A stretch of DNA of 64,000 bases from an uncultured Draconibacterium sp. (GCF_963677565.1 NZ_OY781981.1:1178001-1242000); one strand, 5' to 3'. Shown: positions 53,101-62,033, numbered from the stretch's first letter. Notes: generated by a model from the sequence alone, not told the origin. Program-made: numbers and translations.

Positions 53101-54409
53101 CGCCCCAGGTTCCCACAAGCAGGTGGTTTTGGTGATCGCGAATAAACGACGTTACAAAGTTGCTGTTTATACTCTGCACATTTTCATCGGAATGTTCGAA
53201 ATGGATTGTTTTTTGGCCGTTGTTGCTAATGCGGTTTACACCACCTCCGGCTGTTCCAACCCACAAAACGTCTTTCTCGGTAAAAATGGAGTTAACCGTA
53301 TTGTGGCTGATGGAATTTGGATTGGCAGCTTCGTGTGTAAGCGCATTAAATGGTTTTTGATAGGTGTTGTAATGGTTTATTCCACCTTTTTCAGTGCCTA
53401 TCCAAATGTTGCCCAGTTCATCGGCATAAAGCGAATTGATAAATGGATTGTTAAGGTACTTTCGCTCTTCGGTGCTTGCAGGCAGACTCGAAAATATTTG
53501 TGTGGAGGTATCGTAAAAGTTCAATCCACCAAGTGTACCGATCATTATTACACCATTCCGATCCTCAATGATATCATAAACCGACAAGTGATTAAGGTCG
53601 TTTGGATTGTTGTTGTCGGCGCCAAAATACTCGAGATTCAGCGTGCCGGAGTTAAAATGGTATAATCCAACATCAATGGTGCCCAGCCAAATATCTCCTT
53701 TGTGGTCGGAAAGAATGGTTGATATGTTTATACCGTTAATATCATTCATGTATTCAGAAAGTCTTTCCCACACTGGTTTTGGTTTTTCGCCCGCGAGGTT
53801 ACTTACCGTTAATCCGTTGGTGGTGCCGGCCAGCAGATGGTTATCGGATAAAAGACACAAATGATTTACATTTTTATCGGTAAGCTGGTCCTCAAAAACC
53901 GATTCAACCGATGTTACTGACTGGTCTGCATTTTCAATTTTCCAGATACCATTTCCGGCAGTGGCAACCCAAATGTTGTTGTTTTGGTCGTTTATAATAT
54001 GCGTAATAGAAACATCTCCCAGTTTTTCGGTTAGAAGCGGAACTTCTATAAACTTCAGCAATGAGTAGTCAAAAAAAGCAAGCCCTTTATTCGTGCCCAC
54101 CCACAGGTTTCCGTTTCGGTCTTCGCAAAGTGTTTGTATAAAGTTTCCGGGTAGCCACTTTTCCTGTTGGCTTTGGAAGATTTGAAAAGTATAACCATCG
54201 AAACGACAAAGTCCGTTCCAGGTTCCAAACCACATAAAACCATTGCGGTCTTTTAAAATACAGTCGATGGTGTTTTGCGGCAGTCCTTCGTTGGTGGTTA
54301 AATAATTCAGACGTGGTTGTTCAAGTATTACGCCCGACTGCGCATTGCTATTCAGGCATATCTGAAAAAAGAGGATTAAAAGGATACCGTATTTAAAAAC
54401 AGTTTGCAT
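50114..54409 (-). CDS. Hybrid two-component system sensor/regulator (HTCS)
   Basis: 1431 residues combining all signalling parts. A signal peptide is followed by a periplasmic two-propeller region of Reg_prop repeats (DRNGFMWFGTWNGLCRFDG, DELGNIWIGTEKGGINHYN and many similar) to about residue 735, a Y_Y_Y domain (about 740-805), one membrane helix near 820-840 and a coiled coil. The kinase has His in NISHEFRTPLT (about 903) and an ATP-binding VVDTGRGISKEHLP region. A receiver (ISDVMMPVMDG, Asp about 1228) and C-terminal AraC HTH (about 1330-1431, ISEIAFQTGFNDPKYFSRIFKK) complete it. It senses a glycan fragment and activates the adjoining unit. Confidence 0.96.
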   Translation of the reverse strand: MQTVFKYGILLILFFQICLNSNAQSGVILEQPRLNYLTTNEGLPQNTIDCILKDRNGFMWFGTWNGLCRFDGYTFQIFQSQQEKWLPGNFIQTLCEDRNGNLWVGTNKGLAFFDYSLLKFIEVPLLTEKLGDVSITHIINDQNNNIWVATAGNGIWKIENADQSVTSVESVFEDQLTDKNVNHLCLLSDNHLLAGTTNGLTVSNLAGEKPKPVWERLSEYMNDINGINISTILSDHKGDIWLGTIDVGLYHFNSGTLNLEYFGADNNNPNDLNHLSVYDIIEDRNGVIMIGTLGGLNFYDTSTQIFSSLPASTEERKYLNNPFINSLYADELGNIWIGTEKGGINHYNTYQKPFNALTHEAANPNSISHNTVNSIFTEKDVLWVGTAGGGVNRISNNGQKTIHFEHSDENVQSINSNFVTSFIRDHQNHLLVGTWGGGLNKLLDDKQNRFDILVNVPGDSRSLCSSFISSLEYLDDKHILIGTRGGLDIYNPEGDIFLHVHEKMDIDQALEIGCLLTDSQNRVWVGTENGLYRFNRSHLLELNDNSGQINFEKYITNPEDSASIAGNYVISLFEAHDGTIWFGTYGNGICKYTEKGNGGFINYNEQNGLCNNVAYAIEEDAQGNLWISTDNGLSKFDPITETFQNFYSSDGLLSDQFYWSASCSDEQGNLYFGGIEGLNYFNPAEFESYPNIPQPVFTQFSVFSDPVIIGEKYHSKVILNAPISETQEISLSYKDAVFSVEFSALDYFQPGKIKYAYQMEGVDQDWVEVPASRRFANYTNLSGGRYTFKVKAANSDGIWSEKYTTLTINIIPPFWETAWFQFLAVLFIIGMVLAYIRYRTQFLKEQKRKLEKQVRERTFKIEEQKEELEKQNQQIAKQRDEMIDLNEKVKLVNQLRLRFFTNISHEFRTPLTLIIDPLEQLMQNLKTDATTHNTLSIINRNAQRLLHLINQLLYFRRIETGKLKLNVSKGNLQQFIYGIFESFKDLAEHQKINYKFIETNIDNETWFDAEKVENVFYNLLSNAFKNTPVSGSISLKIENITEQREGCIPPPYAAISVVDTGRGISKEHLPHIFDRFYKDPDSDKQTDFTSSGIGLALTHEIIHALHGEIKVESEPQKGSVFTVYMPYSKNQFESDEINETTIPSEINIEGRVNVLAEHIEARNTDYELGDEHTNEDKAKPIILIVEDNFDLRSFLLQTLRSEYRVLGAENGKIGLEMAKKYSPELIISDVMMPVMDGIELCSRLKKNIQTSHIPIILLTAKNMVESWIEGLETGADDYIPKPFNLQILQIKMRNIIESRRKIKNIFSSPEPVAPDKFSSNKLDEEFITKAYAILEKNYSESDFSVEQFAREMFVSRSLLYKKIKALTDLNITDFINSYKLKKSVEMIKTSDQTISEIAFQTGFNDPKYFSRIFKKFYGASPSEFTKKHSTN

Positions 54410-54432
54410 AAATCCTGTTACATGTATGGTTA

Positions 54433-54463
54433 CAAAACTATGTATTTAAAAATGATTGGGCAA
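54433..54463 (-). promoter_or_regulatory. Promoter of the hybrid regulator gene
   Basis: On the minus strand TAGTTTTG (54433-54440) matches TAnnTTTG, and a TTG (54461-54463) lies 20 bases upstream at the -33 position. Transcription would begin about 17 bases before the ATG at 54409. Confidence 0.55.
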
Positions 54464-54521
54464 GATATGTTCTTCAGGTAATCAATCAAAACGATTTTGA
54501 AGCGCAGCGTTAAATAATTAA

Positions 54522-54554
54522 TTTGGATTTTCGGATTAAACAATGTTATTTTTG
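54522..54554 (+). promoter_or_regulatory. Promoter of the ECF sigma factor gene
   Basis: TTTG at 54522-54525 and TATTTTTG at 54547-54554 match the Bacteroidota -33 and -7 elements with a 21-base spacer. The -7 element lies 20 bases before the GTG start at 54575. Confidence 0.65.
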
Positions 54555-54574
54555 TTTCCATCAAACTAATCTAT

Positions 54575-55123
54575 GTGGATCGACTAAAGTTGTGGCAAAA
54601 TATTCAGAGTGGAGATGTAAATGCGTTACACGATCTGCATAAACGGTATTTTCATCCGATGTGTTTGTTTGCGTTTAAATCAATCAACGATCATCAACAG
54701 GTTGAGCACATTGTTTCGGATTGTTTTTTAAAGATCTGGAAAAATAGAAAACGAATTCAAATAAAATCATCGCTGGAATCGTACCTGTATCAAATTTTAC
54801 GGAATTCAATTATCGACTACCACCGGGCCAAACACGATAACACAATTTCTTTTGATCAGATACCGGATATTCCCGATGAGGATGAGATGAACAACGAACA
54901 GCGCTATGCAAAATTATATACAGCCATATCAAGGTTGCCCGAAAAACGAAGACAAATTTTAGAACTGGCCATTTTTGAATCGTGCACTTACCTGGAAATT
55001 GCCGAAAAGCTCGGAATAACAAAGAATACAGTGAAAACACAGATGGTTCGTGCATACAAATTTTTAAAAGAATCGTTAGATCCTGCAGACTTCTTCTTTT
55101 TCTGTTTTCTCAAGAAAATTTAA
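54575..55123 (+). CDS. ECF RNA polymerase sigma factor (FecI-like)
   Basis: 182 residues beginning at a GTG; no in-frame ATG exists upstream. Region 2 (LHDLHKRYFHPMCLFAFKS, then QVEHIVSDCFLKIWKNRKRI) and region 4 (RLPEKRRQILELAIFESCTYLEIAEKLGITKN split as usual, with the helix EIAEKLGITKNTVKTQMVR) are intact. Members of this branch direct transcription of nearby susC/susD-type genes when released by a FecR-like anti-sigma factor, which is encoded 140 bases downstream. It is divergent from the hybrid regulator. Confidence 0.94.
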   Translation: MDRLKLWQNIQSGDVNALHDLHKRYFHPMCLFAFKSINDHQQVEHIVSDCFLKIWKNRKRIQIKSSLESYLYQILRNSIIDYHRAKHDNTISFDQIPDIPDEDEMNNEQRYAKLYTAISRLPEKRRQILELAIFESCTYLEIAEKLGITKNTVKTQMVRAYKFLKESLDPADFFFFCFLKKI

Positions 55124-55219
55124 ATTAATCACTTTTCCTGTCACCCCTTCACAAACTTTTCTTCGTCATACTATTGCGAATATGTTTTTTATAGATTAGT
55201 TTGGTTAGGTAGGATTTAT

Positions 55220-55250
55220 AAGAGCAACAGCCAAAACAACTGTTGCTCTT
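55220..55250 (+). promoter_or_regulatory. Hairpin just upstream of the anti-sigma gene
   Basis: AAGAGCAACAG (55220-55230) pairs perfectly with CTGTTGCTCTT (55240-55250), 11 bp with a 9-base loop, ending 13 bases before the fecR-type ATG. TTTAAAAAAAG follows, so the T-run is short on this strand. It may attenuate or separate sigma and anti-sigma expression. Confidence 0.6.
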
Positions 55251-55263
55251 TAAAAAAAGTTAG

Positions 55264-56262
55264 ATGATAGAACACAACGAAGATAGATTTTGGGAGCTGG
55301 CAATGCTAAAAATTCATAACGAAGCAAGCGCCGATGAATTAAGAGAGCTGAATTCGTATCTGTCGGACGAAAAATATACCAAGATTTACTCCGAAATTGC
55401 ACATTTAAGCGAAGACATAAAAGCTACACAGAAGCTTTCGCTCGTTTCGCAGCAAAATTCATGGACGCACATTAAAACTCATTTACAAAACAAAACCATG
55501 CAGTTGTTCCGGAATGTTTCGGGATATGCTGCCGTTTTTGTAGTTGCCTTATTATTGGGTGGTTTGGCGGTTCAAATGTGGAGCCAGCGAAATTACGAAG
55601 AGCGTTTTGCAGAGGTAAAAGTGCCGCTGGGACAAATGTCGGAAATTACTTTGTGCGATGGAACACATGTTTGGCTCAACTCGGGAACAACCCTGAAATA
55701 CAGCAATTCGTTTGGCCGGGAAAGCCGGAATGTTACCCTCGATGGAGAAGCGTATTTCGATGTGGAAAAATCGGATGTCCCGTTTCGCGTGAAGTTAAAA
55801 CATTCATTTGTAGAAGTTTTAGGAACCCAATTCAACGTTATATCGTACAAAAACGATAGCAACAGCGAAATAACGCTTGTTGAAGGAAGTGTTAATGTCA
55901 ATAACCTGAATGGAAATAATATCGCACACCTTGAACCATCGCAGCAGCTTACTATCGACGATGAGTCGCTGAAAGCAAAATTGAAAACGGTAGAAACCGG
56001 TTTCTATGTTTCGTGGACCGAAGGTAAAATTGTATTCCGCGACGCAAAGCTCTCGGAAATATGCGAGCGTTTGGAACGATGGTATAATGTGGATATAACT
56101 CTGGGAGACAACGAAGTAGAGGAACTAAACTTTTCGGGAACCATACTTAAGAATAAACCTTTTAGTCAGATAGTTACTGCCTTTGAACTGTTGCTTCCTG
56201 TGAATATCGACTATCAGCATGTTCCGGCGGGAAAAGACAAAGTAACCATTTCAAAAAAATAA
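55264..56262 (+). CDS. FecR-family anti-sigma factor
   Basis: 332 residues. A cytoplasmic N-terminal segment (about 1-80) that would hold the sigma factor is followed by one membrane helix (AAVFVVALLLGGLAVQMW) and a periplasmic FecR domain (VPLGQMSEITLCDGTHVWLNSGT, GEAYFDVEKSDVPFRVKL, VLGTQFNVISY), then a C-terminal STN-like contact domain (LSEICERLERWYNVDITLG). It relays a signal from the STN domain of the transporter encoded next to the sigma factor. Confidence 0.95.
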   Translation: MIEHNEDRFWELAMLKIHNEASADELRELNSYLSDEKYTKIYSEIAHLSEDIKATQKLSLVSQQNSWTHIKTHLQNKTMQLFRNVSGYAAVFVVALLLGGLAVQMWSQRNYEERFAEVKVPLGQMSEITLCDGTHVWLNSGTTLKYSNSFGRESRNVTLDGEAYFDVEKSDVPFRVKLKHSFVEVLGTQFNVISYKNDSNSEITLVEGSVNVNNLNGNNIAHLEPSQQLTIDDESLKAKLKTVETGFYVSWTEGKIVFRDAKLSEICERLERWYNVDITLGDNEVEELNFSGTILKNKPFSQIVTAFELLLPVNIDYQHVPAGKDKVTISKK

Positions 56263-56296
56263 CGCCTATGTAAAACAACTTATGAACACAAAAAAA

Positions 56297-56324
56297 CGGT
56301 AAAAGTGCTGCCACACTTCTACCG
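56297..56324 (+). promoter_or_regulatory. Hairpin between the anti-sigma and SusC genes
   Basis: CGGTAAAAGTG (56297-56307) and CACTTCTACCG (56314-56324) pair with one internal mismatch and a 6-base loop. It has no T-run; it could be a partial terminator separating the regulators from the transporter genes. Confidence 0.5.
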
Positions 56325-56370
56325 CTATTCGATTTAAAAAATTCAGTAATAATTTAAACCATGTAAATGT

Positions 56371-59300
56371 ATGAAAAAACTAATTAAAGCGATTGGTAGT
56401 AACCGGTCGTGGACCGAAATTTTATTGAAAATGAAACTTACTTTCACCTTTTTTTTACTTGGGTTGATTACAGTTAGTGCATCAACATATTCGCAAAATA
56501 CTCGGCTTGATGTATCGTTGAAAAACAACAATGTAGTTGAGTTATTCAAACAGATTGAAGAAAAGAGTGAGTTTTACTTCTTTTTTAAAGATGAAGATTT
56601 GAATGACTTAAGCGAAGTATCAGTAACAAAAAAAGATGCTACAATTAACGAAATTCTTGATGAGGTGCTAAAAGACACCGACATGACCTACGAAGTCGTA
56701 GACCGATATATTATTGTTCGAAAAGAAGGAGACGCTATTAGTAAATCGGAGGCTAAAGCTGATCAACAAAACCGGGTTACCGGAAGGGTGGTTGACGAAT
56801 TTGGAGAGCCGCTGCCCGGTGTAACCGTTGTTATTAAAGGAACTGCGCAGGGAACCGTTACCGATGTAAACGGTGAATACAGCTTGCAGGTAACTGCCAA
56901 AGATGCTGTTTTGCAGTATTCGTTTGTTGGAATGCGCTCGCAGGAGATTGAAGTTGGCGGCCAAAGTAACATCGATGTAACTCTTGTGGTTGATGCCATT
57001 GGAATTGAAGAAGTAGTAGCTATTGGTTACGGAACAGTAAAAAAAGCTGATGTAACCAGTGCAGTATCTTCAGTAAAATCGGAAGATTTTGTAAAAGGTA
57101 GCGTAAAAGATGTGGGTCAATTGATCCAGGGAAAAGTGGCCGGTTTAACCATTACTTCAAGCAGTGGCGACCCGCTCGCCGGAACTTCAATTACTTTAAG
57201 GGGTAACACTACGCTGTTCGGAACCAGCAGCAGTCCGCTGGTATTGATTGATGGAGTACCGGGCGATTTTAACGCTGTAGCTCCTGAAGACATCGAATCG
57301 ATTGATGTACTGAAAGATGGTTCGGCAGCAGCAATTTATGGTACCCGCGGTACAAACGGTGTAATCCTGATTACAACTAAACGTGCCAGTGGCGATTACG
57401 AAGGAAATGTAGAATACACCGCATATATTTCAACACAGCAAATTGCGCAAAAAGCCGAAATGCTCACCGCTGCCGACTATCGTCAGCAAATTGCAGATGG
57501 TATTCGCGATGCAAGCGACGATCTTGGAGCAAACACCGATTGGATCGACGAGATTACTCAAACACCATTCTCGCATGTTCATAACTTAACTTTCCGTGGC
57601 GGAAATAATAAAACAAATTATTTGGCTTCGCTAAACTACAACGATACTGAAGGTATTTTCCTGAAAACAGGTAAAAAAACTTTCACTGCCCGTACTGATA
57701 TTAACCACAGCATGTTCGATGATTTGATTAAATTCAATCTGGGTATTTTAAGCCGTAATATTTACCACGATAATGTAGCCAATACGAATTACACCTACCG
57801 CCAGGCAAAAATCTACAATCCTACTGCGCCAATTACAAATCCCGATGGAACATGGTACGAAAATCCGGGAGCTTTTAACTACGATAATCCTGTTGCCCGA
57901 ATTAAAGAAAGTAACGGAGAAGACCGCTCGCAGTGGTCGCGACTGAACGGAACGGTAATTATTAATCCTTTTGAAGGATTGACTTTAAAAGGATTGTTCA
58001 GCTACTCGAAATACAATTCGCGTGGTAGTTACTACGAAACGAAAAATCATATTTCAAATGTTCGTAACGGATTAAATGGTTATGCCCGAAACACCTCGGT
58101 TGAGTCGATCGACCGTTTGGTGGAATTAACTGCCGAATACCTTAAAATTGTTGGCGAACACCGTTTTACAGTTTTGGGTGGTTACAGTTACCAGGATAAC
58201 GACTGGCATGATTTGTTGATGACCAACCAGGATTTTCCTACCGATTTGTTTGGCGCCGATCAGATTCAGTTGGGTACCGGAATCCTTGAAGGCGGAACTT
58301 CGTCGGGTATCAGAAGTAGAAGAACCAAAACCAACCTTATTGGTTTCTTCGGAAGGTTTAATTATAACTACATGAACCGTTATTTATTGATGGCCAGTTT
58401 GCGTCACGAGGCGGCAAGCCAGTTGTACGGAACCGAAGAGCCATGGGGTACTTTCCCTTCAGTTTCTGTTGGTTGGCGTATCTCAGAAGAGTCGTTTATG
58501 GAAAACGTTTCTTTTGTTGACGACTTAAAATTCAGAGCCGGTTATGGTGTAACCGGAACGCAGCCAAGTAATTTGTTCCTGGGTGTTGCTACCATTGGTT
58601 ATTCCGGATCGGTTTACTCAAACGGACAGTGGATGCAAACATTGGCTCCAACCCGTAACCCAAATCCTTACCTGCGTTGGGAAGAGAAAAAGGAAACCAA
58701 CCTCGGTGTTGATTTTGTTTTGGCCGACAGTCGCGTAAGTGGTAGTATCGATGCCTACAAACGTACTATCGACGGATTGTTATATGACTTTACCGTTCCT
58801 GTGCCACCAAACCTGGTAACAGAAACTCGTGCCAATGTTGGTAAAATGGAAAACAAAGGATTGGAAGTATTAATAAATGTGGTGCCTGTGCGCACACGTG
58901 ATTTTGAGTGGGTAAGTAGTTTTAATTTCTCTACTAACTCGAATAAACTGGTTAGTTTATCAAACGATTTGTACCAGGCAACGCAGGAGTATTTTACAAC
59001 CGGAGGAACCGGCGAACCTATTCAAACCTTTACGCACCGTGTTGATATTGGCGATGAGATTGGTAATTTCTACGGATTCAAAGTTATTGATGTTGACGAA
59101 GAAGGCAAGTGGATATACGAAGATGCTGAAGGCAACGCAGTTCCTTCTGATGAGTTCTCGCGTGCTTTCGAGGACAAACATACATTAGGAAATGGTCTGC
59201 CAAAATTCTATGCCGGATGGAACAATAATTTCCGTTATAAAAACTTTGATCTGGCTGTTACCATGCGTGGTGCTTTTGGTTACCAGATATTGAACTTCGA

Positions 59301-59661
59301 GCGCATGTATCTCGAAAATACCATGTCTATTCAGTACAATCGTTTACAATCGGCTTACGATCCGGTATTCGGTAAAGAAGTATTGAGCGATGAAATGGAT
59401 CTGGAGTACAACTCGTACTACATTGAAGACGGCGATTACTGGAAGATTGACAACATTACTTTGGGATACACTTTTGATCTCGATAATGAATACATTAAAG
59501 GAGCGCGCGTTTTCGTATCTTCTCTGAACACATTTACCTTCACCGGTTACAAAGGAGTTGATCCCGAAGTTACCACAAGCGGTTTAGCGCCGGGTAACGA
59601 CTATCGCGATAAATATCCGACAACGCGGACATTTACTTTGGGTGTAAACGTTAACTTTTAA
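56371..59661 (+). CDS. SusC/RagA-type TonB-dependent transporter with STN signalling domain
   Basis: 1096 residues. The signal peptide (FFLLGLITVSASTYSQ) is followed by an STN domain (about 45-115: NVVELFKQIEEKSEFYFFF, INEILDEVLKDTDMTYEVV), a CarboxypepD_reg-like domain (VTGRVVDEFGEPLPGVTVV), a plug (ITSSSGDPLAGTSITLRG) and a barrel ending TFTLGVNVNF. The STN domain is the part that touches FecR-like anti-sigma factors, so transport and transcription are linked. It is the uptake channel of the second locus and 18 bases precede susD. Confidence 0.96.
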   Translation: MKKLIKAIGSNRSWTEILLKMKLTFTFFLLGLITVSASTYSQNTRLDVSLKNNNVVELFKQIEEKSEFYFFFKDEDLNDLSEVSVTKKDATINEILDEVLKDTDMTYEVVDRYIIVRKEGDAISKSEAKADQQNRVTGRVVDEFGEPLPGVTVVIKGTAQGTVTDVNGEYSLQVTAKDAVLQYSFVGMRSQEIEVGGQSNIDVTLVVDAIGIEEVVAIGYGTVKKADVTSAVSSVKSEDFVKGSVKDVGQLIQGKVAGLTITSSSGDPLAGTSITLRGNTTLFGTSSSPLVLIDGVPGDFNAVAPEDIESIDVLKDGSAAAIYGTRGTNGVILITTKRASGDYEGNVEYTAYISTQQIAQKAEMLTAADYRQQIADGIRDASDDLGANTDWIDEITQTPFSHVHNLTFRGGNNKTNYLASLNYNDTEGIFLKTGKKTFTARTDINHSMFDDLIKFNLGILSRNIYHDNVANTNYTYRQAKIYNPTAPITNPDGTWYENPGAFNYDNPVARIKESNGEDRSQWSRLNGTVIINPFEGLTLKGLFSYSKYNSRGSYYETKNHISNVRNGLNGYARNTSVESIDRLVELTAEYLKIVGEHRFTVLGGYSYQDNDWHDLLMTNQDFPTDLFGADQIQLGTGILEGGTSSGIRSRRTKTNLIGFFGRFNYNYMNRYLLMASLRHEAASQLYGTEEPWGTFPSVSVGWRISEESFMENVSFVDDLKFRAGYGVTGTQPSNLFLGVATIGYSGSVYSNGQWMQTLAPTRNPNPYLRWEEKKETNLGVDFVLADSRVSGSIDAYKRTIDGLLYDFTVPVPPNLVTETRANVGKMENKGLEVLINVVPVRTRDFEWVSSFNFSTNSNKLVSLSNDLYQATQEYFTTGGTGEPIQTFTHRVDIGDEIGNFYGFKVIDVDEEGKWIYEDAEGNAVPSDEFSRAFEDKHTLGNGLPKFYAGWNNNFRYKNFDLAVTMRGAFGYQILNFERMYLENTMSIQYNRLQSAYDPVFGKEVLSDEMDLEYNSYYIEDGDYWKIDNITLGYTFDLDNEYIKGARVFVSSLNTFTFTGYKGVDPEVTTSGLAPGNDYRDKYPTTRTFTLGVNVNF

Positions 59662-59679
59662 TTCTAAAACTGATCAGAA

Positions 59680-61308
59680 ATGAAAAAATTAAAATATAAC
59701 AATCAATTCGGTATATTATTTCTAATTCTGGCTTTGGTAATTTCATCATGTACCGAGTTGGAAGACACAAGTTACGGAGAAATTATTGCCGAACAATTTG
59801 AGCCAACCGAAGAAGATATTGTAGCCATTGTTGGTTCGGCATACGGAAACTGGAGACAAATATTATTGGAGTGGAATGGTTACTGGCGCGCACAGGAAGT
59901 AGGCGCCGATGAGATCGTAATTCCCGGTCGCCCGAACGGTTGGGTTGATGGTGGTATTTACCGCCGTATGCACGAACACGACTGGACTACCGACGACAAT
60001 AATGTGTATGTAACATGGGACAGAACATTCTCGGGAATTGCCAACTGTAACCGTGTAATTTACCAGGTTGAATCGGGCTTTTTGCCACTTGAAGAAACAA
60101 AAGATGAGGTGCTTGCCGAATTAAAAGTTTTACGTGCAAGTTACTATTACATCCTTATTGATCTGTACGGAAATGTTCCGTTGGTAACCAGTTTTGATGT
60201 GGAAGAAGGTTACTTACCCGAGCAAAGTTCAAGAGCCGAAGTGTTCAACTTTATTGTTTCCGAAATTACTGATAACATTCAATACCTGTCGTCCGATTTT
60301 AACGCCCTTACTTACGGTCGTTTTAACGAATGGGCGGCACGTACTTTATTGGCAAAAATGTATTTAAATGCCAAAGTTTATACCGGCACGCCAATGTGGA
60401 ACGAATGTATTGAGCAGTGTAATGCAATAATCAACTCAGGTGCAGGTTACGAGCTGGAAGGTAATCAGAAGAATGTTTTTGTTACCGAGAATCAAAATTC
60501 GAAAGAGATCATTTTCGGATTGTCGATTGACGACCAATATACAACTGCCTGGAACGCGTTCGATATTCACATGCAAACCTGTCAGCCATCAATGCAGGCC
60601 AAATACAATTTGCAAATGACGCCGTGGGGAGGTATGTGTGCTATTCCTCAGTTTATCGATACTTTCGATCCGGAAGACAAGCGCCTTACCAATAACTTTA
60701 TGAGAGGGCAACAATATTCGGCTGCCGGCGATCCGTTGTATGTAACAATGGGTAACCTAGTAGGAGAACCATTGGCATTGGTAAACGAACTTCCGGGAGT
60801 ACACGCTTCGGAAGAAATTCACGGATACCGTTTCGAGAAATTTGAAATCGCACTGGGTTCTTCAAATATTCTGAACAACGATTATCCATTGTTCCGATAT
60901 GCTGATGTATTGATGATGAAAGCTGAATGTTTGCTTCGTACAGGAGATGCTGATGAAGCAGCAGCTATTGTTTCTGAAGTTAGAGCCCGCGCCTTCGACG
61001 ATGCGGCAAAAGCAACAGTTACCGGCGCCGAATTGATGGAAGGAAGTGTTTATGATTATGGTTTGCGTAACGAATTCGATACTACTGAAGAAGGTGGTGC
61101 AGATATTCAATACGGTCGTTTCCTTGATGAGTTGGGCTGGGAGTTCAACCAGGAAGGACGACGCCGTCAGGATATGATTCGTTTTGGTGTTTATACTACA
61201 AAGTCTTATTTGTCGCATTCACCAAATGGCGATTATCGCACAATTTATCCAATTCCGCGCGGTAGACTTGAAACAAATACGAATTTGAGTCAGAACCCGG
61301 GATATTAG
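59680..61308 (+). CDS. SusD-like surface glycan-binding lipoprotein
   Basis: 542 residues with lipobox VISSC then TELED. RagB/SusD pattern: EVLAELKVLRASYYYILIDLYGNVP, then LFRYADVLMMKAECLLRTGD and EFNQEGRRRQDMIRFG near the C-terminus. It forms the lid of the preceding SusC barrel. The ligand is unknown; the following alpha-galactosidase and beta-arabinofuranosidase-like enzymes suggest a galactose- and arabinose-bearing glycan. Confidence 0.95.
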   Translation: MKKLKYNNQFGILFLILALVISSCTELEDTSYGEIIAEQFEPTEEDIVAIVGSAYGNWRQILLEWNGYWRAQEVGADEIVIPGRPNGWVDGGIYRRMHEHDWTTDDNNVYVTWDRTFSGIANCNRVIYQVESGFLPLEETKDEVLAELKVLRASYYYILIDLYGNVPLVTSFDVEEGYLPEQSSRAEVFNFIVSEITDNIQYLSSDFNALTYGRFNEWAARTLLAKMYLNAKVYTGTPMWNECIEQCNAIINSGAGYELEGNQKNVFVTENQNSKEIIFGLSIDDQYTTAWNAFDIHMQTCQPSMQAKYNLQMTPWGGMCAIPQFIDTFDPEDKRLTNNFMRGQQYSAAGDPLYVTMGNLVGEPLALVNELPGVHASEEIHGYRFEKFEIALGSSNILNNDYPLFRYADVLMMKAECLLRTGDADEAAAIVSEVRARAFDDAAKATVTGAELMEGSVYDYGLRNEFDTTEEGGADIQYGRFLDELGWEFNQEGRRRQDMIRFGVYTTKSYLSHSPNGDYRTIYPIPRGRLETNTNLSQNPGY

Positions 61309-61329
61309 TCAATTAATTCACATCTATAA

Positions 61330-61364
61330 AAGTAGCCTGACTTCATGATGAGGTCAGGCTACTT
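61330..61364 (+). terminator. Stem-loop after susD
   Basis: AAGTAGCCTGA (61330-61340) pairs perfectly with TCAGGCTACTT (61354-61364), 11 bp with a 13-base loop, followed by a weak pyrimidine-rich run. It lies 21 bases past the SusD stop and probably ends or reduces that transcript. Confidence 0.65.
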
Positions 61365-61381
61365 CTTCAAATTTGATTGAA

Positions 61382-61933
61382 ATGGAAGCCAATACTACAA
61401 ACAACAGTCGCAGGAGTTTTATAAAAAAATCGTGTTTGGCAGGTTCTTGTGCTTGTGGTTTTCTGTCGCTTGCAAAAACGGGAAATGCGCAGGAACAAAA
61501 AGATGGCGCAAGCCTTTTAATGCAGGAGTGGATTTCAACCCTCTTAAAAAGTATCGATGATAACACAGAGGCTTCTCAACAGATTTTGAAGAATTGTGCA
61601 CAGGTACATTTTCAACATTTGGAGATGGAAAAAGTGTTACAACCGTTCAAAGGCAACATTGAAAAATTCAACGTATTTCTTGAAAAGGAATGGGGCTGGA
61701 AGATTGATTACGATAAAAACTCCGGAGTATTATTAGCCAACGAAAACAAGGATTTTTGTGTTTGTCCGATGGTAAATCAGGAAAAAGGAGTGGACTCATC
61801 AATTTTGTGCTACTGCTCTGAAGGTTTTGCCGAGCGGATGTTTTCGTTTGTTACAAACAAGGAGGTAAAGGCAGAAGTAATATCATCAATTCACAGGGGA
61901 AATAATGCATGCATCTATAAAGTGCTGTTATAA
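61382..61933 (+). CDS. Small Tat-exported Cys-rich protein, possibly V4R-like
   Basis: 183 residues from the ATG at 61382; an in-frame TTG lies nine bases upstream. The twin-arginine signal (SRRSFIKKSCLAGSCACG) contains three Cys. The mature part has FCVCPMVN, ILCYCSEGFAERMFSFV and an end ISSIHRGNNACIYKVLL. That ending resembles the close of V4R/bacteriochlorophyll-reductase-type ligand-binding domains (gly-x-cys after an Ile), so a small-molecule or metal sensor/binder is possible, but I do not recognise it firmly. It lies between SusD and the alpha-galactosidase after a stem-loop, so cotranscription is uncertain. Confidence 0.6.
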   Translation: MEANTTNNSRRSFIKKSCLAGSCACGFLSLAKTGNAQEQKDGASLLMQEWISTLLKSIDDNTEASQQILKNCAQVHFQHLEMEKVLQPFKGNIEKFNVFLEKEWGWKIDYDKNSGVLLANENKDFCVCPMVNQEKGVDSSILCYCSEGFAERMFSFVTNKEVKAEVISSIHRGNNACIYKVLL

Positions 61934-62033
61934 TTTTGCTGAGATTTGCGTTGCAACAAATATATGCAAGTCTTTTACCGATTTGTCCACATATTTTGAC
62001 TAAAAATAGCCCGATAAAAATAAGAGTTTATTT

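Noticed and set aside
53123..53665. 180-residue plus-strand frame opposite the hybrid regulator
   Set aside because: It lies wholly within a firmly identified gene on the other strand, and its residues show no domain pattern.
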